Assembly: GCA_934476455.1 (NCBI GenBank) | Contig: CAKSNY010000030.1 | Span: forward strand, 1 to 35,996 | Direction: 5' to 3' | Source: an uncultured Clostridia bacterium | Lineage (GTDB): Bacteria; Bacillota; Clostridia; UMGS1883 | Length of the DNA stretch: 35,996 nt | Part shown: positions 1-10,402 of the stretch, piece by piece | Layout of the letters: each line of letters starts with the position of its first letter | Numbering within the stretch: position 1 is the first letter of the stretch | Made by a program: the position numbers and the translations under genes | Notes under the pieces: model-generated | Databases searched by the model: none | The model's input: the letters and a program-made list of their open reading frames with translations, nothing else | What the model was told of the DNA's origin: nothing

Positions 1-2254
1 TGCCGGATGGATAGCCTGCATCATCATTCTTCAAAAGTTCTTTTAAAGTACCCTCGTGTTCAGTCATCTCAAGCGTTGTTTCAAGTTCAGTTCTTTCATC
101 TTCGCCCGAAATCAGAAAATCCTCGTGAGCATCTCCCCCTTTAAGCCGCTGTAAATCAAATGTATATGAGCTGTTCCCCTCGGTTTCTATCATTAGAAGC
201 AGCCGTCTTTTTGTATCAATTTTGTTATTGGGATGATCCGTCCCGACAGAGGATGCTTCTATCAGCTGAACTTTCTTTCCGTTATTATCGCCGCCGTCAT
301 AAGCTAGTGTTGCAGTTTTTACACGCATACTTCTCTGTGCCCAATAGTTCTCTCCCTTTGTCCATATAAAACTTGCATTGTGAAAATTCGGATATCTGGC
401 AAAATGATCTTGCACCAGTGTTGTTGGTGTTATATACCCCATTTCCGGAAGCACCTCCATACCACCGCCCCAAAGAAGTATAGGAAGATTGGCATAATGG
501 TAGTGCGCACCGCCCGAATACGGTCCGCCCTCCGCCAGGGGTAAAAACGAAAGATGAACTTGCTGAGCGTCCTGTGTGTCGCCATGTGTAAGTGCGTAAT
601 ATCCGAAATGATTAAGTTCTAAATTTTTCAGATATTTCTCTTTTATTTCCTTATTCGGGTCCTTGTTAAGGGAAGGATATGTGTCTTGCAGCGCTATCGG
701 AAGTCCGTTAGGTAAAAATCTGTTTGATAATGTCTGCGATACTTTTTTTGCAAATGGAAACGTCACATATCCACTTTCATAGTTAAGAGAAAAATTATAC
801 TTATCATCCTTATATCCTAGCGGATCCTTATAGTATACGAACAGAGGAAGCATTTCCTGGTGTTTTCCGATTGTATCCGAAAGATACGAGTACGTTCCCT
901 CCAGCCACATTCCGTCCGCATGAAATTCGTATCCGCTGAAAAGAAGATCCTCAAATTCGTACAGTGCCCTATGCAAAAGCGGTGCGTCGTTAATTATCAT
1001 CGCGGTAAATATTGCCGGAGGAACACAGCTTCCGTTTGTATTTTGAATATAATTTCCCCCAAAGAAATCAAGCGCATCGGTAACGCATTCCCTAAACCAG
1101 TCCTCCACCGTTTTTCTGACGTCTGTTCCAAGCTCCCGTGACAAAACATTCCACTGGTCAGAATAATAAAGAATATCATAAGCATTTACGCAGACATCCG
1201 GAATGAAATACATCTGACCGAACAATTCTTGCAAATGAGATGCATACCTTGTTGACAGCTCTTTCGGAACATTCTTATAATTTATCGCTTGCTGATACAT
1301 TGTAAGAATAGAGCGTCTTGCATAAAAATCATCTCCGGTTTTTATGTAACAGGCGGCAAGCCTGTGTGTATTGCTTCTGATATTTGAAGACGGAGTATCA
1401 AGAAATTTTTGTTTTGCAAGCTCTGCTTTAATTTCAGAAATATATTCGCCTTCTTCCATCGTATATGTGCTGCCCAGCTTTGTTTTAAGCTCGTCTAATG
1501 TAAATTTTCTTAAATTATCTCTGTCCGAGTAACCAATCATCTCAATAAATCTGTACTTAAACGGATGCTGTACATCAGCGGAGGTGTAATTATAAAAGCT
1601 TTGCTCCAGCTCTTTTATTAAAGCGGCGTCACTTTCTTTTTCAAAGCACTTTTCCTTACTGACTACTATAAGCCCGCTTTCATCCCAAAAAACATTATAA
1701 GACAGTGCTTCCGCAAATGCCCTGAGCGGTATAAACATTCTGTTTTTTATAAGCTGAGGTACTGTATCAAGGTTTTTTTGTTCCCCATTTACATAATACA
1801 GCGTACTGTCAAGTGTAAAAATTACTTGATTGTCTTCAAGCAAAATCGTTGCGGTATTTGTTTCTTCTGCCCACAAAACCTCTGCCCCCAGGCTCTGCGA
1901 AACAAATCTCAAGGGAATCAAGGTTCTGTTATTGATGACAACGGGGGCAAGCCCTACTTCATCCGATGAAAAATTGACCTGATCGCCGTTTTTAAATGAA
2001 TTTAATCCCCCTATTAAATCAACACGGTCAATTTTACCAAACACATATGCATTGGGACTGCCTACAAAAAGTACAAGTGCATCGTCTATTTTTTCCGAAA
2101 GCTCATCACTTATTTTTTTTGTTTCTTTGACGTTTCTAAGTTCCAGATTATATTTCTGCTCCTCTAAATTCTTCTTTTCGTCCTCGGAAAATGAAAAAGC
2201 CGAAGACGCAAAAAACATAATAACAGAAAGTGACAGTGCAATTATTTTTTTCAT
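1..2254 (-). CDS. Secreted heparinase II/III-like polysaccharide lyase with copper-amine-oxidase-N-like domain (3' end cut by window edge)
   Basis: The frame is open from ATG at 2254 to the window edge (about 751 codons), so the C-terminus is missing. It starts one base after the stop of the upstream gene and has GGTGGG as its ribosome site. Residues 1-22 form a signal peptide. About 70-200 match the copper amine oxidase N-terminal-like domain, with the repeated phrases NRTLIPLRFV and NRMFIPLRAF typical of that surface module. The middle is helix-rich, as in the alpha/alpha toroid of family lyases. From about residue 580, AHYHYANLPILLWGGG and LAYDGGDNNGKKVQLIEAS align closely with the lyase at 12720-16211. 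The likely role is extracellular cleavage of uronic-acid polysaccharide, but the substrate cannot be read from the sequence. The histidine region reads AHYHYAN where the paralogue has AHSHTDY, so catalysis may differ or be lost. Confidence 0.85.
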   Translation of the reverse strand, partial: MKKIIALSLSVIMFFASSAFSFSEDEKKNLEEQKYNLELRNVKETKKISDELSEKIDDALVLFVGSPNAYVFGKIDRVDLIGGLNSFKNGDQVNFSSDEVGLAPVVINNRTLIPLRFVSQSLGAEVLWAEETNTATILLEDNQVIFTLDSTLYYVNGEQKNLDTVPQLIKNRMFIPLRAFAEALSYNVFWDESGLIVVSKEKCFEKESDAALIKELEQSFYNYTSADVQHPFKYRFIEMIGYSDRDNLRKFTLDELKTKLGSTYTMEEGEYISEIKAELAKQKFLDTPSSNIRSNTHRLAACYIKTGDDFYARRSILTMYQQAINYKNVPKELSTRYASHLQELFGQMYFIPDVCVNAYDILYYSDQWNVLSRELGTDVRKTVEDWFRECVTDALDFFGGNYIQNTNGSCVPPAIFTAMIINDAPLLHRALYEFEDLLFSGYEFHADGMWLEGTYSYLSDTIGKHQEMLPLFVYYKDPLGYKDDKYNFSLNYESGYVTFPFAKKVSQTLSNRFLPNGLPIALQDTYPSLNKDPNKEIKEKYLKNLELNHFGYYALTHGDTQDAQQVHLSFLPLAEGGPYSGGAHYHYANLPILLWGGGMEVLPEMGYITPTTLVQDHFARYPNFHNASFIWTKGENYWAQRSMRVKTATLAYDGGDNNGKKVQLIEASSVGTDHPNNKIDTKRRLLLMIETEGNSSYTFDLQRLKGGDAHEDFLISGEDERTELETTLEMTEHEGTLKELLKNDDAGYPSG

Positions 2255-2255
2255 A

Positions 2256-5200
2256 TTATCCCACCTGTTCCAGCATTAAGCACAGCACCTTTGCCGCTTG
2301 TGCCCTTGTCATATAGGAATTAGGTGCAAAAATATTATCACCCATTCCGTTCACTATATTTGCAGCCTTCATTTTGTTTACTGCATTTTTTGCATATTGT
2401 GCTATCTGATTATCATCATCAAAGCTTACAAACTCTGCATCTTTTTGCCAATCGGGGTTTTTAATAAAAATTGCTCTTTCAAGCATTACGCACATATCCT
2501 GCCTTGTTACAAAACTGCCCGCACCAAATAAATCCTCCGAAATACCGTTGATTATTCCAAGCTTTATCGCTGTTGCAACAAAGCTGTAGTACCAGTCATT
2601 TTCCTTAACATCTGAAAGCTGCACCTCTGCCGTTTCATCATTAAGGTTAAGCGACATCACAATCATCTTAACAAACTGTTCGCGCGTTACAGAGGAATCG
2701 GGATCGAATTTATTATCGCCCACACCTGAAACAATACCTTTCTTTGCAAGATATTCAATGTAATCCTTTGCCCAATTTACGTTTTTTAAATCAGAAAATA
2801 TGTCATCGGTTATGCTTTCGGAGGGTACATTTCCTGCAATAGTAACAGAATTGTTGCTTCCTATGCTCGGGGTTTTTATTCCACCTCCGCCACCGCCGCC
2901 ACCGCCGGCAGCGCCGCCGTCCGAATTTTCATATTTTGCAACCGTAACCGGAAATGAAACCGTATAGCTTTCTCCGTTAACCGTAACCTTTGCACTTAAA
3001 GTTGCTGTTTTATCGGAAACTTTGGAACGGATTATGCTTCCGTCCTTTGTGATTACATCAGTATCGCTTGTACTCCATTCGATAACACTGCCGTACATCC
3101 CACTGCTTGAAAGTGCAAGATCTGTCTTAAGAGCATTAAGATTTTCGCTGAAACTGATGCTTTTTGCAGCTACAAAAGCTTTTCCTTTATCGCTGAGGTT
3201 AAGTTCAAAATCTTTAAGTTTAATAAGCGCAGAATTGCTTAGCATTACCTTATAATACCTTGCTTTTGTGGGAGTGAATGCACCCTGAAGCGAAGCATTG
3301 CCTTCACAAAGCTTAGACCAATTTTTGTTGTCGGCAGAAGCGTAAAGGCTCAGCACGGCAGAGCCGAACTCTCCTCTCAGTGTTACATTGTCTACCCATT
3401 GTTCGTTTTGAAGGTCCACGGTAATTTCAGAAGATGTTTCACTGCTTTCCGGACTCCAATATGTATTCGGGTTTCCGTCAACTGCGTTTTCTTTTTCACA
3501 TCCGACAACTTCACTTGTTGCGGTTACGTTCTTTTCAAATGCAACATCGCCCTCTGTTTGTATACCTTTAACAACATTTATTGTTCTTTTAACACATGTT
3601 TCGTTTGAATACAAATCCTTTACCGTATAGGTAATTTCGTATTTGCCGATTGTATCTGTCGGAACAGGGATTCCCGTTACAATAACATTTTCCGTAATAT
3701 CGCCCATTTCATCATCGGTAGCAGAAAATCCCGGCTCTGTATACGGCGAACCCACAGGAATATCAATAGGATTCTTCCCGTTTAAAATTATCACGGGCGC
3801 TATGGTATTTGCGTTGTAGTACGCCTCAACTTCGGCAATTTGCTGATTTGAATACGGACCATTCATTTCCAGTCTTAAATATCTGCCTTTAAGAGGAGTT
3901 GTAAATCTATATACATTTTCGCTTTTAACAGCGCTATCACTTTCAAATCCTACCGACCACGCTGCGGCGTCATTTGAAACCTTTGCGCAAAAGCTTGTTG
4001 TTTGACCGTTTCCTTTAAGAACTGCTACCTCGTTTATATCACGCTCCCTGCCTAAATCAATTGTTATGAAATATGGCAGATTGCTTTCGTTAAGTCCATA
4101 CGTATACATATATGTACTCGGGTTTCCGTCAAGCGTAAAATATCCCAACTGATCCGAATATGTTGAAGACTGTCCGAACACCTCTTGTCTGTATGCCAGG
4201 TTTCCCACCGCAACAAACGACGTACTCATTATTGTTTCAGAGGATATCGCCCCTTCTTTTTCACATGGAGTTACCGAAAATTTTAAATAACAACCCTTAT
4301 CCTCTTCTGTAATAGTATACGTTCTTTCTGTAGCGCCGCTTATTTTTTTGTACCCGTCATTTCGGGCATTGCTTCTGTACCAGGAATAAAGGGATTTGCC
4401 CTCACCTATCCCGGCAGAGTTTGCATATGTATACACCCCGACAAGGCGGCAGCCGATTTCTGCACCGTTTCCGGTAATTTTAACATTCGTTGCTGTCATT
4501 TGCGGCGTTGCTTCATCTATAATTACACCAAAATCTTCTGTATACTTTGCAATGCCCGCCTCGCCTCTGCTGTTTTTCGGTGTTATCAAGCATTTTAAAT
4601 ATTTTCCTTTCATTGCAGACGTAATTGTAAGCGTCCTTTCGGTACCCACAATCCCGCTTATTGCTTGTGAAAATTTACCGCTTTCTTTAATACAGTACCA
4701 TTTATAAACAGTATCACTTTCGCTGATATCACCGGTGTGCGAAAACTCTGCTCTGACAGTTTGCCCAACCAAGGCGTTACCGCTTATATACCCGCTGTAA
4801 ATCTGTGGTACCTTGGGTCTGCTTACGCAAGGCGTAAATGCAGAAAATTTTACATCACCTGTTTCACCATTCTCGGTTTTTGCCGTTATGCGGCATCTTA
4901 TGTATTTTCCCGTATCTTCATCCCGAATAGTGTAAGACGTACCTGTTCCCAATAATTCATTATCTGCATCATCTGATGGGCTTTGATATCCGTACCACTC
5001 TTTCAGTGAGTTCTCCTCTGCAGCACCGTTTTCAACATTAAAGCTTACAAAAAGCGTATTGCCCGCAACAGCCTCTCCGGAAACGGTTATGTTTTGCACT
5101 GTCGGCGGCGGCGGAAGCTCCACCTTCTGCGTGAATCCGGATTTCACGGTTTCACCCTCAATGCCTTTACTGTTTTTAGGGGTTATATGACATCTTATAT

Positions 5201-6110
5201 ATTTATTTCCGTCATCTCTTGAAATGGTATATGTCCTCGAATTTCCTACCTTTACACATGGTGATAGATCATTGTTTTCATCATATACGTACCACTCTAC
5301 AATACATTCCTGCTCTGCAGCGCCGTCTTTCGGCTCAAAAGCTGCGGAAAGCATTTCACCCGCAATCGCATTTCCTTCAATAACCACATTCTCCACTTTT
5401 GGAAGATTTACTGAAAACACTTCTATTTCCTTAAATTTTACGGAGGCAGTTGTCGTCACTGTGAAATTCACCTTCACATACCTTGCATTTGCCTTTTGAA
5501 AGGTTACTGTTCTTTCCCTTCCCATTGTTCCCGTGTTGGAATATACCTCTGCCCACGCAGAATTATCCGTTGATACTTCAATCGAAAACCAATTTATTCT
5601 GTTATTTGCAAGAATAAAGTTAACTTGGTTAATTGACTTAATTTCCCCCAGATCAACACTGAGATAATGTGTATCGTTTACATTCGAGACGGTAAGCGCA
5701 GTACCGGTTTCGGGGTCGCCGTCAAATGCATTTACAAGCGGATAGCTTTCATTATAACTTACGGTTTCAATGTCTGTTTTTTTATACGAAACATTTCCGA
5801 CAGCAATATAATTACTGCTCATTACTCCATTCGCTGAAAATTTTATATATCTTCCGGCATCCTCATGAGATATTGTATAGGTGTCTTGCGTTGCACCGTC
5901 TATAGGGGTGTAATCTCCGTTATAGCTTTCTGCAAAATACCACTGCAATTCGCCTTCCGTAATCCCTTCTCCGCGCAATATTGTTCCCGCCAGAGCGGAT
6001 TCTGCAGCAATTGTAACATTCGCCGCAAAAACCGAATATTGAATATTGAGTGACGCTGCAAAAAAGAAAGCTACTGTTAACAGAACGCTTAGAAATTTTT
6101 TTATTTTCAT
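2256..6110 (-). CDS. Cell-surface protein: discoidin-like modules, Ig-like repeats and C-terminal SLH triplet
   Basis: This 1284-residue protein has a signal peptide (about 1-29) and a mosaic of extracellular modules. F5/8C (discoidin-like) modules lie at about 107-235, 660-785 and 870-990, each with an FDG/LDG/VDG-NP..Y entry and a YLR, YVK or YYK strand. Between the first two are four or five repeats with WY...YTI..D.G.YI..... signatures. A DUF5011-like Ig domain is near 790-870 (PYTEPGFSATDD), then an Ig-like domain near 1000-1075 and a glycine-rich linker near 1085. Three SLH repeats run from about 1105 to the end; the family anchors proteins to pyruvylated secondary cell-wall polymer. 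No catalytic domain is visible, so a polysaccharide-binding scaffold is the best inference. The start has GAGAGGAGA upstream and lies 16 bases after the previous gene. Confidence 0.88.
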   Translation of the reverse strand: MKIKKFLSVLLTVAFFFAASLNIQYSVFAANVTIAAESALAGTILRGEGITEGELQWYFAESYNGDYTPIDGATQDTYTISHEDAGRYIKFSANGVMSSNYIAVGNVSYKKTDIETVSYNESYPLVNAFDGDPETGTALTVSNVNDTHYLSVDLGEIKSINQVNFILANNRINWFSIEVSTDNSAWAEVYSNTGTMGRERTVTFQKANARYVKVNFTVTTTASVKFKEIEVFSVNLPKVENVVIEGNAIAGEMLSAAFEPKDGAAEQECIVEWYVYDENNDLSPCVKVGNSRTYTISRDDGNKYIRCHITPKNSKGIEGETVKSGFTQKVELPPPPTVQNITVSGEAVAGNTLFVSFNVENGAAEENSLKEWYGYQSPSDDADNELLGTGTSYTIRDEDTGKYIRCRITAKTENGETGDVKFSAFTPCVSRPKVPQIYSGYISGNALVGQTVRAEFSHTGDISESDTVYKWYCIKESGKFSQAISGIVGTERTLTITSAMKGKYLKCLITPKNSRGEAGIAKYTEDFGVIIDEATPQMTATNVKITGNGAEIGCRLVGVYTYANSAGIGEGKSLYSWYRSNARNDGYKKISGATERTYTITEEDKGCYLKFSVTPCEKEGAISSETIMSTSFVAVGNLAYRQEVFGQSSTYSDQLGYFTLDGNPSTYMYTYGLNESNLPYFITIDLGRERDINEVAVLKGNGQTTSFCAKVSNDAAAWSVGFESDSAVKSENVYRFTTPLKGRYLRLEMNGPYSNQQIAEVEAYYNANTIAPVIILNGKNPIDIPVGSPYTEPGFSATDDEMGDITENVIVTGIPVPTDTIGKYEITYTVKDLYSNETCVKRTINVVKGIQTEGDVAFEKNVTATSEVVGCEKENAVDGNPNTYWSPESSETSSEITVDLQNEQWVDNVTLRGEFGSAVLSLYASADNKNWSKLCEGNASLQGAFTPTKARYYKVMLSNSALIKLKDFELNLSDKGKAFVAAKSISFSENLNALKTDLALSSSGMYGSVIEWSTSDTDVITKDGSIIRSKVSDKTATLSAKVTVNGESYTVSFPVTVAKYENSDGGAAGGGGGGGGGIKTPSIGSNNSVTIAGNVPSESITDDIFSDLKNVNWAKDYIEYLAKKGIVSGVGDNKFDPDSSVTREQFVKMIVMSLNLNDETAEVQLSDVKENDWYYSFVATAIKLGIINGISEDLFGAGSFVTRQDMCVMLERAIFIKNPDWQKDAEFVSFDDDNQIAQYAKNAVNKMKAANIVNGMGDNIFAPNSYMTRAQAAKVLCLMLEQVG

Positions 6111-6126
6111 TGTTTATCTCCTCTCA

Positions 6127-8790
6127 TCACTCATATATAAATACTTCTTTTACATCACCGTTACGAACACGAACAAACACCTTAGAGCCGCTTCTTCCGT
6201 CTGAAGATGCAATTATATCTGCAGAAGTGGCTGATACTGCCTTCTTTTCATCCATAATATATTTTCCGTAGCTTGCATAAGAATTAAGATAGCAGTAAAT
6301 TTTTGAGCCATTGCACTCCACTACAATTCCCGAGCCGTTTTTCTCTACAACATGGCCAAAAATATACTCTTTATATGACCCGTAACCATATAAGTAATTG
6401 TCAATATCGATTACTGACGTTGTATTGTCTTCCGGAAAAAGCTTGTATATAAATTTAACCTCACCTTTATCATTTGCGGTAACACTGACAATATCGCCTG
6501 CCCGTATCTCATCAGGTTTCAGTGTTGCCTCCGGGTCTCTTACCAAAACCGGTTTTGATTTATTTGTTACATAATAAAGCTTTTCTTTACCGCCCGAAAC
6601 TATGTACAGAAACTCTGCATCATTACCCTTAGGGTCTGTTCCGCGTTTTCTTCTTGCAACAATACCGAATATAGCGTCATGCTCAACAAAATTTCCGGTA
6701 TTTTCCGCACCGCCGGAATTTATAATACAAGCCTTTGCCATTCCGATGTTTTTTGCATCATAACCTGCAATATCATATTGCTGATCAAGTTTAAAATAGC
6801 CTGATGTTTTAATATCAAATTCATCTTCTTTTGTTTTGTTACTCGGTATGTCAAAAATAATCGTACTCGTATCAATTGAAAATCTGCGCACCTCAGGATT
6901 AGTGCTTCCAAAAGTGTTATAAGTGCCGCCTTTTGAACGCGATGCCTTTGGGGCAAAGCACTCTAAATCGGTATCTCTCGGATTTTTATTTGGCAAAACA
7001 GTGTCGATTGATTTAATTTTGCCGTTTTCATCAAGAATAAACTTTACAAGCTGGCAATATCCCCCTTCAAGCTCTTCCTCTATGCTAACGCCGCTTTGTG
7101 AAAGTCTTTCTATCACTTCATCAGCCTTATCAAAAGGGTATCCGTCTATCATTATTCTTTCTGCGGATTCATAGTTTTTAAACTCTATATCCGAATCAAA
7201 GATTCTAAAATAAGTTTTCTTTTTTCTTATACCCTCCTCCGGGGTACATTTTACTATATAGCCGTACGAACCTTCTTTTGCTTCCGCATAATCGCTTGCA
7301 GCAATATTTCCGTAATTATCAAGGTAAAACTTGCCTTCCTCCCCAATATATATATTGCCATATCCATCTCCGAATATATTTTTATTTAAGGGATATTCCG
7401 TTCCGGAAATCGTAACCTTGTTATCTCCGTACGATTCTGCTGCGCCGGAAATGACCCTGCTTGACACATTAAGATAATAAAATGCAGAATCAAGGCTTTT
7501 TTCCACATTTATTATATCCCATTTCTTAAGGTCGGAAATCTTTGCGGGTTTTGAATCCTTTATAATCATATAATCTATTTTGTTGTCGTCAAAATTAAGC
7601 GGCGCCAACCCATTTTGATCTGTTATAAGTAATTTATGCGCAACTGCCGTTTCAACTACATATGTCTGTACATCGTGAATAATAACAATATCCGCTCTGC
7701 TGTCATTATTTGTGTCAATAAGCAGCACACTGCCAACAGCAGGCTTCAATTTTTCTTTTTGAAGATTTACAGCTTTACAGTCATATTTTCCGTTGTAGAT
7801 AACATTTGCATTTGATTCAATATATTTTGTTTCCGTCTTATTTCCAGCGGAATACGTTATCAAACTGCTTGTTGCGTTTGAAATGTCCGACGCGTTGATT
7901 ATTGTTACATCATTATTTTTGTCATCAACAACATAATATAAAACTTCGGTTTCCCCGCTTTTTTTATCATCATAATAATAAAACTCCACATAAAATCCAA
8001 GTTTATCGGAAATATCGGTATTTCCTGCTGCATAAACCTTATTATCTATTTCAACGTACCCTTTTCCCGTTACCTTATTACCGTTTAACGATGTAAATTC
8101 CGAGGCATTTACTCTGCCCTTGCCTTTGTATATTCCTCTTTGTCGGTTAATTATCGTGGTGCCTTCAAGAACGGAATAAACCGCACCGCTGCCATCATAA
8201 CCTGTGATATCGGCTATACTTATGTCAACAGCATTTGATATAAGCTGTGCTGCTTCCCCTCTTTTTAAAGCGGCTGTAAACTCTGCCTTCACACCTTTTG
8301 ACAGTTCAATTTCTTTTGCAACTCTTATGTAACCGCTCGGAAATCCGCCTTTTCTTTTTGCGTATTCTCCATATCCCATAGCATCCAAAGTAATCTTAAG
8401 AGCCTCATTATAAGAAATGCTGTCCTCAGGGTAAAAATATTCGCCGTAATCTTTAAGTATATTAAGCGAGATCGCCTCATTTATATATCCCGCAGCCCAG
8501 TGCGATGCGGTAAGATCTCTAAAAGGAGTATCTTGAATATTTTCATTTAATGTAGTGTTGCTGCTCATTGCTTTAACAATCGCAACATAAAATTCAACCT
8601 TTGTAATTTCATTTTGCGGCAAAAATTCACCCTTCTCATTTTCTAAATATCCTTCCATAATTCCCAATGCGAGCAATTTTTCAATTGCCGCGGAATAATC
8701 CGGCATCTGAGAAGGCTGGATTTCTTTTGCAAGCGCCGCCGTTTGAAATGAAAATATTACAATAAGAAACAACGCTGCAATTCTTTTCAT
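6127..8790 (-). CDS. SLH-domain surface protein with large uncharacterised beta-rich region
   Basis: This 887-residue exported protein has a signal peptide (1-21) followed by SLH-type repeats at about 28-195, with motifs such as LLALGIMEGYLENE and HWAAGYINEAISLNILKDYGE. The remaining 690 residues are beta-rich and contain short recurring KVYA, GDIVSV and VEVDNK-like strands. I cannot assign them to a family. The SLH repeats are N-terminal here, unlike the next gene in the operon, where they are C-terminal. The position between the binding lipoprotein and the discoidin/SLH scaffold suggests a surface role in handling the same polysaccharide. A purely structural S-layer role is equally possible. 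Confidence 0.82.
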   Translation of the reverse strand: MKRIAALFLIVIFSFQTAALAKEIQPSQMPDYSAAIEKLLALGIMEGYLENEKGEFLPQNEITKVEFYVAIVKAMSSNTTLNENIQDTPFRDLTASHWAAGYINEAISLNILKDYGEYFYPEDSISYNEALKITLDAMGYGEYAKRKGGFPSGYIRVAKEIELSKGVKAEFTAALKRGEAAQLISNAVDISIADITGYDGSGAVYSVLEGTTIINRQRGIYKGKGRVNASEFTSLNGNKVTGKGYVEIDNKVYAAGNTDISDKLGFYVEFYYYDDKKSGETEVLYYVVDDKNNDVTIINASDISNATSSLITYSAGNKTETKYIESNANVIYNGKYDCKAVNLQKEKLKPAVGSVLLIDTNNDSRADIVIIHDVQTYVVETAVAHKLLITDQNGLAPLNFDDNKIDYMIIKDSKPAKISDLKKWDIINVEKSLDSAFYYLNVSSRVISGAAESYGDNKVTISGTEYPLNKNIFGDGYGNIYIGEEGKFYLDNYGNIAASDYAEAKEGSYGYIVKCTPEEGIRKKKTYFRIFDSDIEFKNYESAERIMIDGYPFDKADEVIERLSQSGVSIEEELEGGYCQLVKFILDENGKIKSIDTVLPNKNPRDTDLECFAPKASRSKGGTYNTFGSTNPEVRRFSIDTSTIIFDIPSNKTKEDEFDIKTSGYFKLDQQYDIAGYDAKNIGMAKACIINSGGAENTGNFVEHDAIFGIVARRKRGTDPKGNDAEFLYIVSGGKEKLYYVTNKSKPVLVRDPEATLKPDEIRAGDIVSVTANDKGEVKFIYKLFPEDNTTSVIDIDNYLYGYGSYKEYIFGHVVEKNGSGIVVECNGSKIYCYLNSYASYGKYIMDEKKAVSATSADIIASSDGRSGSKVFVRVRNGDVKEVFIYE

Positions 8791-8830
8791 ATCAACATAC
8801 CCCTTTCATAACATATTTTGATTTATAATT

Positions 8831-10402
8831 TTATTTTTTTCTGTTTTCTTTCCAGTTTTTGTTCAGAATATTTTCGAGTTTTTTATAGCCGATATCTTCA
8901 ACTTCCTTAAGGTATTTATCCCATTCCTTTATAGAACGTTTTCCGAATACAAAATCAAATATACTTTGGCTTGTATTATCGTTAAGCCTTTGCACAAGAA
9001 TATTTACTTCTTCTTTATCATCGTCATTGATAAGTATTGTCGGGTTGGAATCCGGAATCCAATTATTCTTTCTTAATGTTTCCATATATTCTTCACGTTT
9101 GGGATTTGTTGGCTTTGTGGCAAATTTGGACATACTTACTATTGAAAAATTAACATCTGATACACCGAAATCCTTTGAAAGCTGTTTTGTTCCCTCGGGA
9201 TTTAACGCTGTCATAATATTCGGCGTGCGTTCATACTTGCCGTCTGCTGCCTTTTGATATGTAAGCCCCTCAACACCAAGACGGGTAAGTTTGATTCCCT
9301 CATCGCTGAAGTAGAGCCAGTCTACAAACTTCATAAATCTGTCAAAATTAGGATCCTCTGCTTTTGATGCCGCAATTGCCACCGATGATCCGCCGCCTCT
9401 TCCTGACTTTCCGACCGCAATTGTTCCGTCGGGACCTGCCAACGGAAGAATTTCAATAAATTCAAAATCTTCTCCCTGCAGTTTTTTACCCTCTTTGTTA
9501 ATCTGGCCTGTAGCGTCATAATATCCGTATGTAACAAAGGATTTTCCGGTTACAAGCTTTTGCACCCACTGGTTTCTGTCCTGTGTAAATGTTTCGGGGT
9601 CTAAAAGCCCGTCTTCGCTCAATTTTACCGTATATTCCATCATTTTTCTGTAATTTTCTGTAGCGGGAACAAACTCCCACTTATCCGCATTTTTGTTGTA
9701 TGTGTAACCGTAAGGATGCCCTACCCCATCACATTTAAACGCCGGCCCCAAAGCAGAAAAGAACTGCGTATGCGTACCAAAACTTGTAAAAGGCAAACTG
9801 TTGGGATATAATTCCTTAAGCTTTTTCATGTCCTGATAAAGCTCTTCATACGTTCCGGGTACCGCCATGTTATGCTTATCAAAAATATCCTTGCGGATAA
9901 ACATACAAAGATCCTGCGATTTGTATTGATTCATCTGAGGAAGTACATAGTAGTTTCCGTCAAGTTCTTTCAGGTCGTTGACACCATCCTCAAAATCAAG
10001 CTCTTTTATTCTCTTCATCATATTCGGAAGCTTCTTCTCGTATTTACTTATTGGTAAAATAATGTTTGCGCCCACATATTCGCTTACGTCATTTGACCAT
10101 GTAAATCCGATAAGATCCGGCAGTTCTCCCGAATTAAACACAATTTTTCTTTTATCTCCGATATCTGAAATCGGAACCGCCTGAACCTCAAGCTTTACGT
10201 TTGCTCTTTTTTCAATTTCCTTTACAACCACCCAATCCTTGTTAAAAGGCGCCGAAGGATTATCACCGTAAAGCATAGAAACGGTGAGCGGTTTGTCATC
10301 GCTTATTTTCGCGGCTTTTTTCGATTTGCCGCATCCGGCTGCCGTTAGCGTTAAAGCAAATGCGGATATAAGGGAAATCCCTCTTAAAAATTGTCTGTTC
10401 AT
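8831..10402 (-). CDS. Sugar ABC transporter substrate-binding lipoprotein (LplA/LipO type)
   Basis: The 523-residue protein begins with a lipoprotein signal ending in LTAAGC, so Cys24 should be lipidated and hold the protein on the outer face of the membrane. The body has the features of large family-1 extracellular solute-binding proteins: KWDKYLKEVEDIGY near the end, IRKDIFDKHNM, and a LPISKY loop. These proteins capture oligosaccharides for LplB/LplC-type permeases, which are encoded at the head of this operon (19332-20270 and 18450-19319). The start codon overlaps the end of the regulator gene by four bases (ATGA), which indicates translational coupling. The ligand is not known. Association with two heparinase-like lyases suggests unsaturated uronate-containing oligosaccharides, which is inference. 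Confidence 0.92.
   Translation of the reverse strand: MNRQFLRGISLISAFALTLTAAGCGKSKKAAKISDDKPLTVSMLYGDNPSAPFNKDWVVVKEIEKRANVKLEVQAVPISDIGDKRKIVFNSGELPDLIGFTWSNDVSEYVGANIILPISKYEKKLPNMMKRIKELDFEDGVNDLKELDGNYYVLPQMNQYKSQDLCMFIRKDIFDKHNMAVPGTYEELYQDMKKLKELYPNSLPFTSFGTHTQFFSALGPAFKCDGVGHPYGYTYNKNADKWEFVPATENYRKMMEYTVKLSEDGLLDPETFTQDRNQWVQKLVTGKSFVTYGYYDATGQINKEGKKLQGEDFEFIEILPLAGPDGTIAVGKSGRGGGSSVAIAASKAEDPNFDRFMKFVDWLYFSDEGIKLTRLGVEGLTYQKAADGKYERTPNIMTALNPEGTKQLSKDFGVSDVNFSIVSMSKFATKPTNPKREEYMETLRKNNWIPDSNPTILINDDDKEEVNILVQRLNDNTSQSIFDFVFGKRSIKEWDKYLKEVEDIGYKKLENILNKNWKENRKK

Noticed and set aside
2880..2925. Glycine-codon repeat that looked like a microsatellite
   Set aside because: It encodes the flexible glycine linker before the SLH repeats and is explained by coding.
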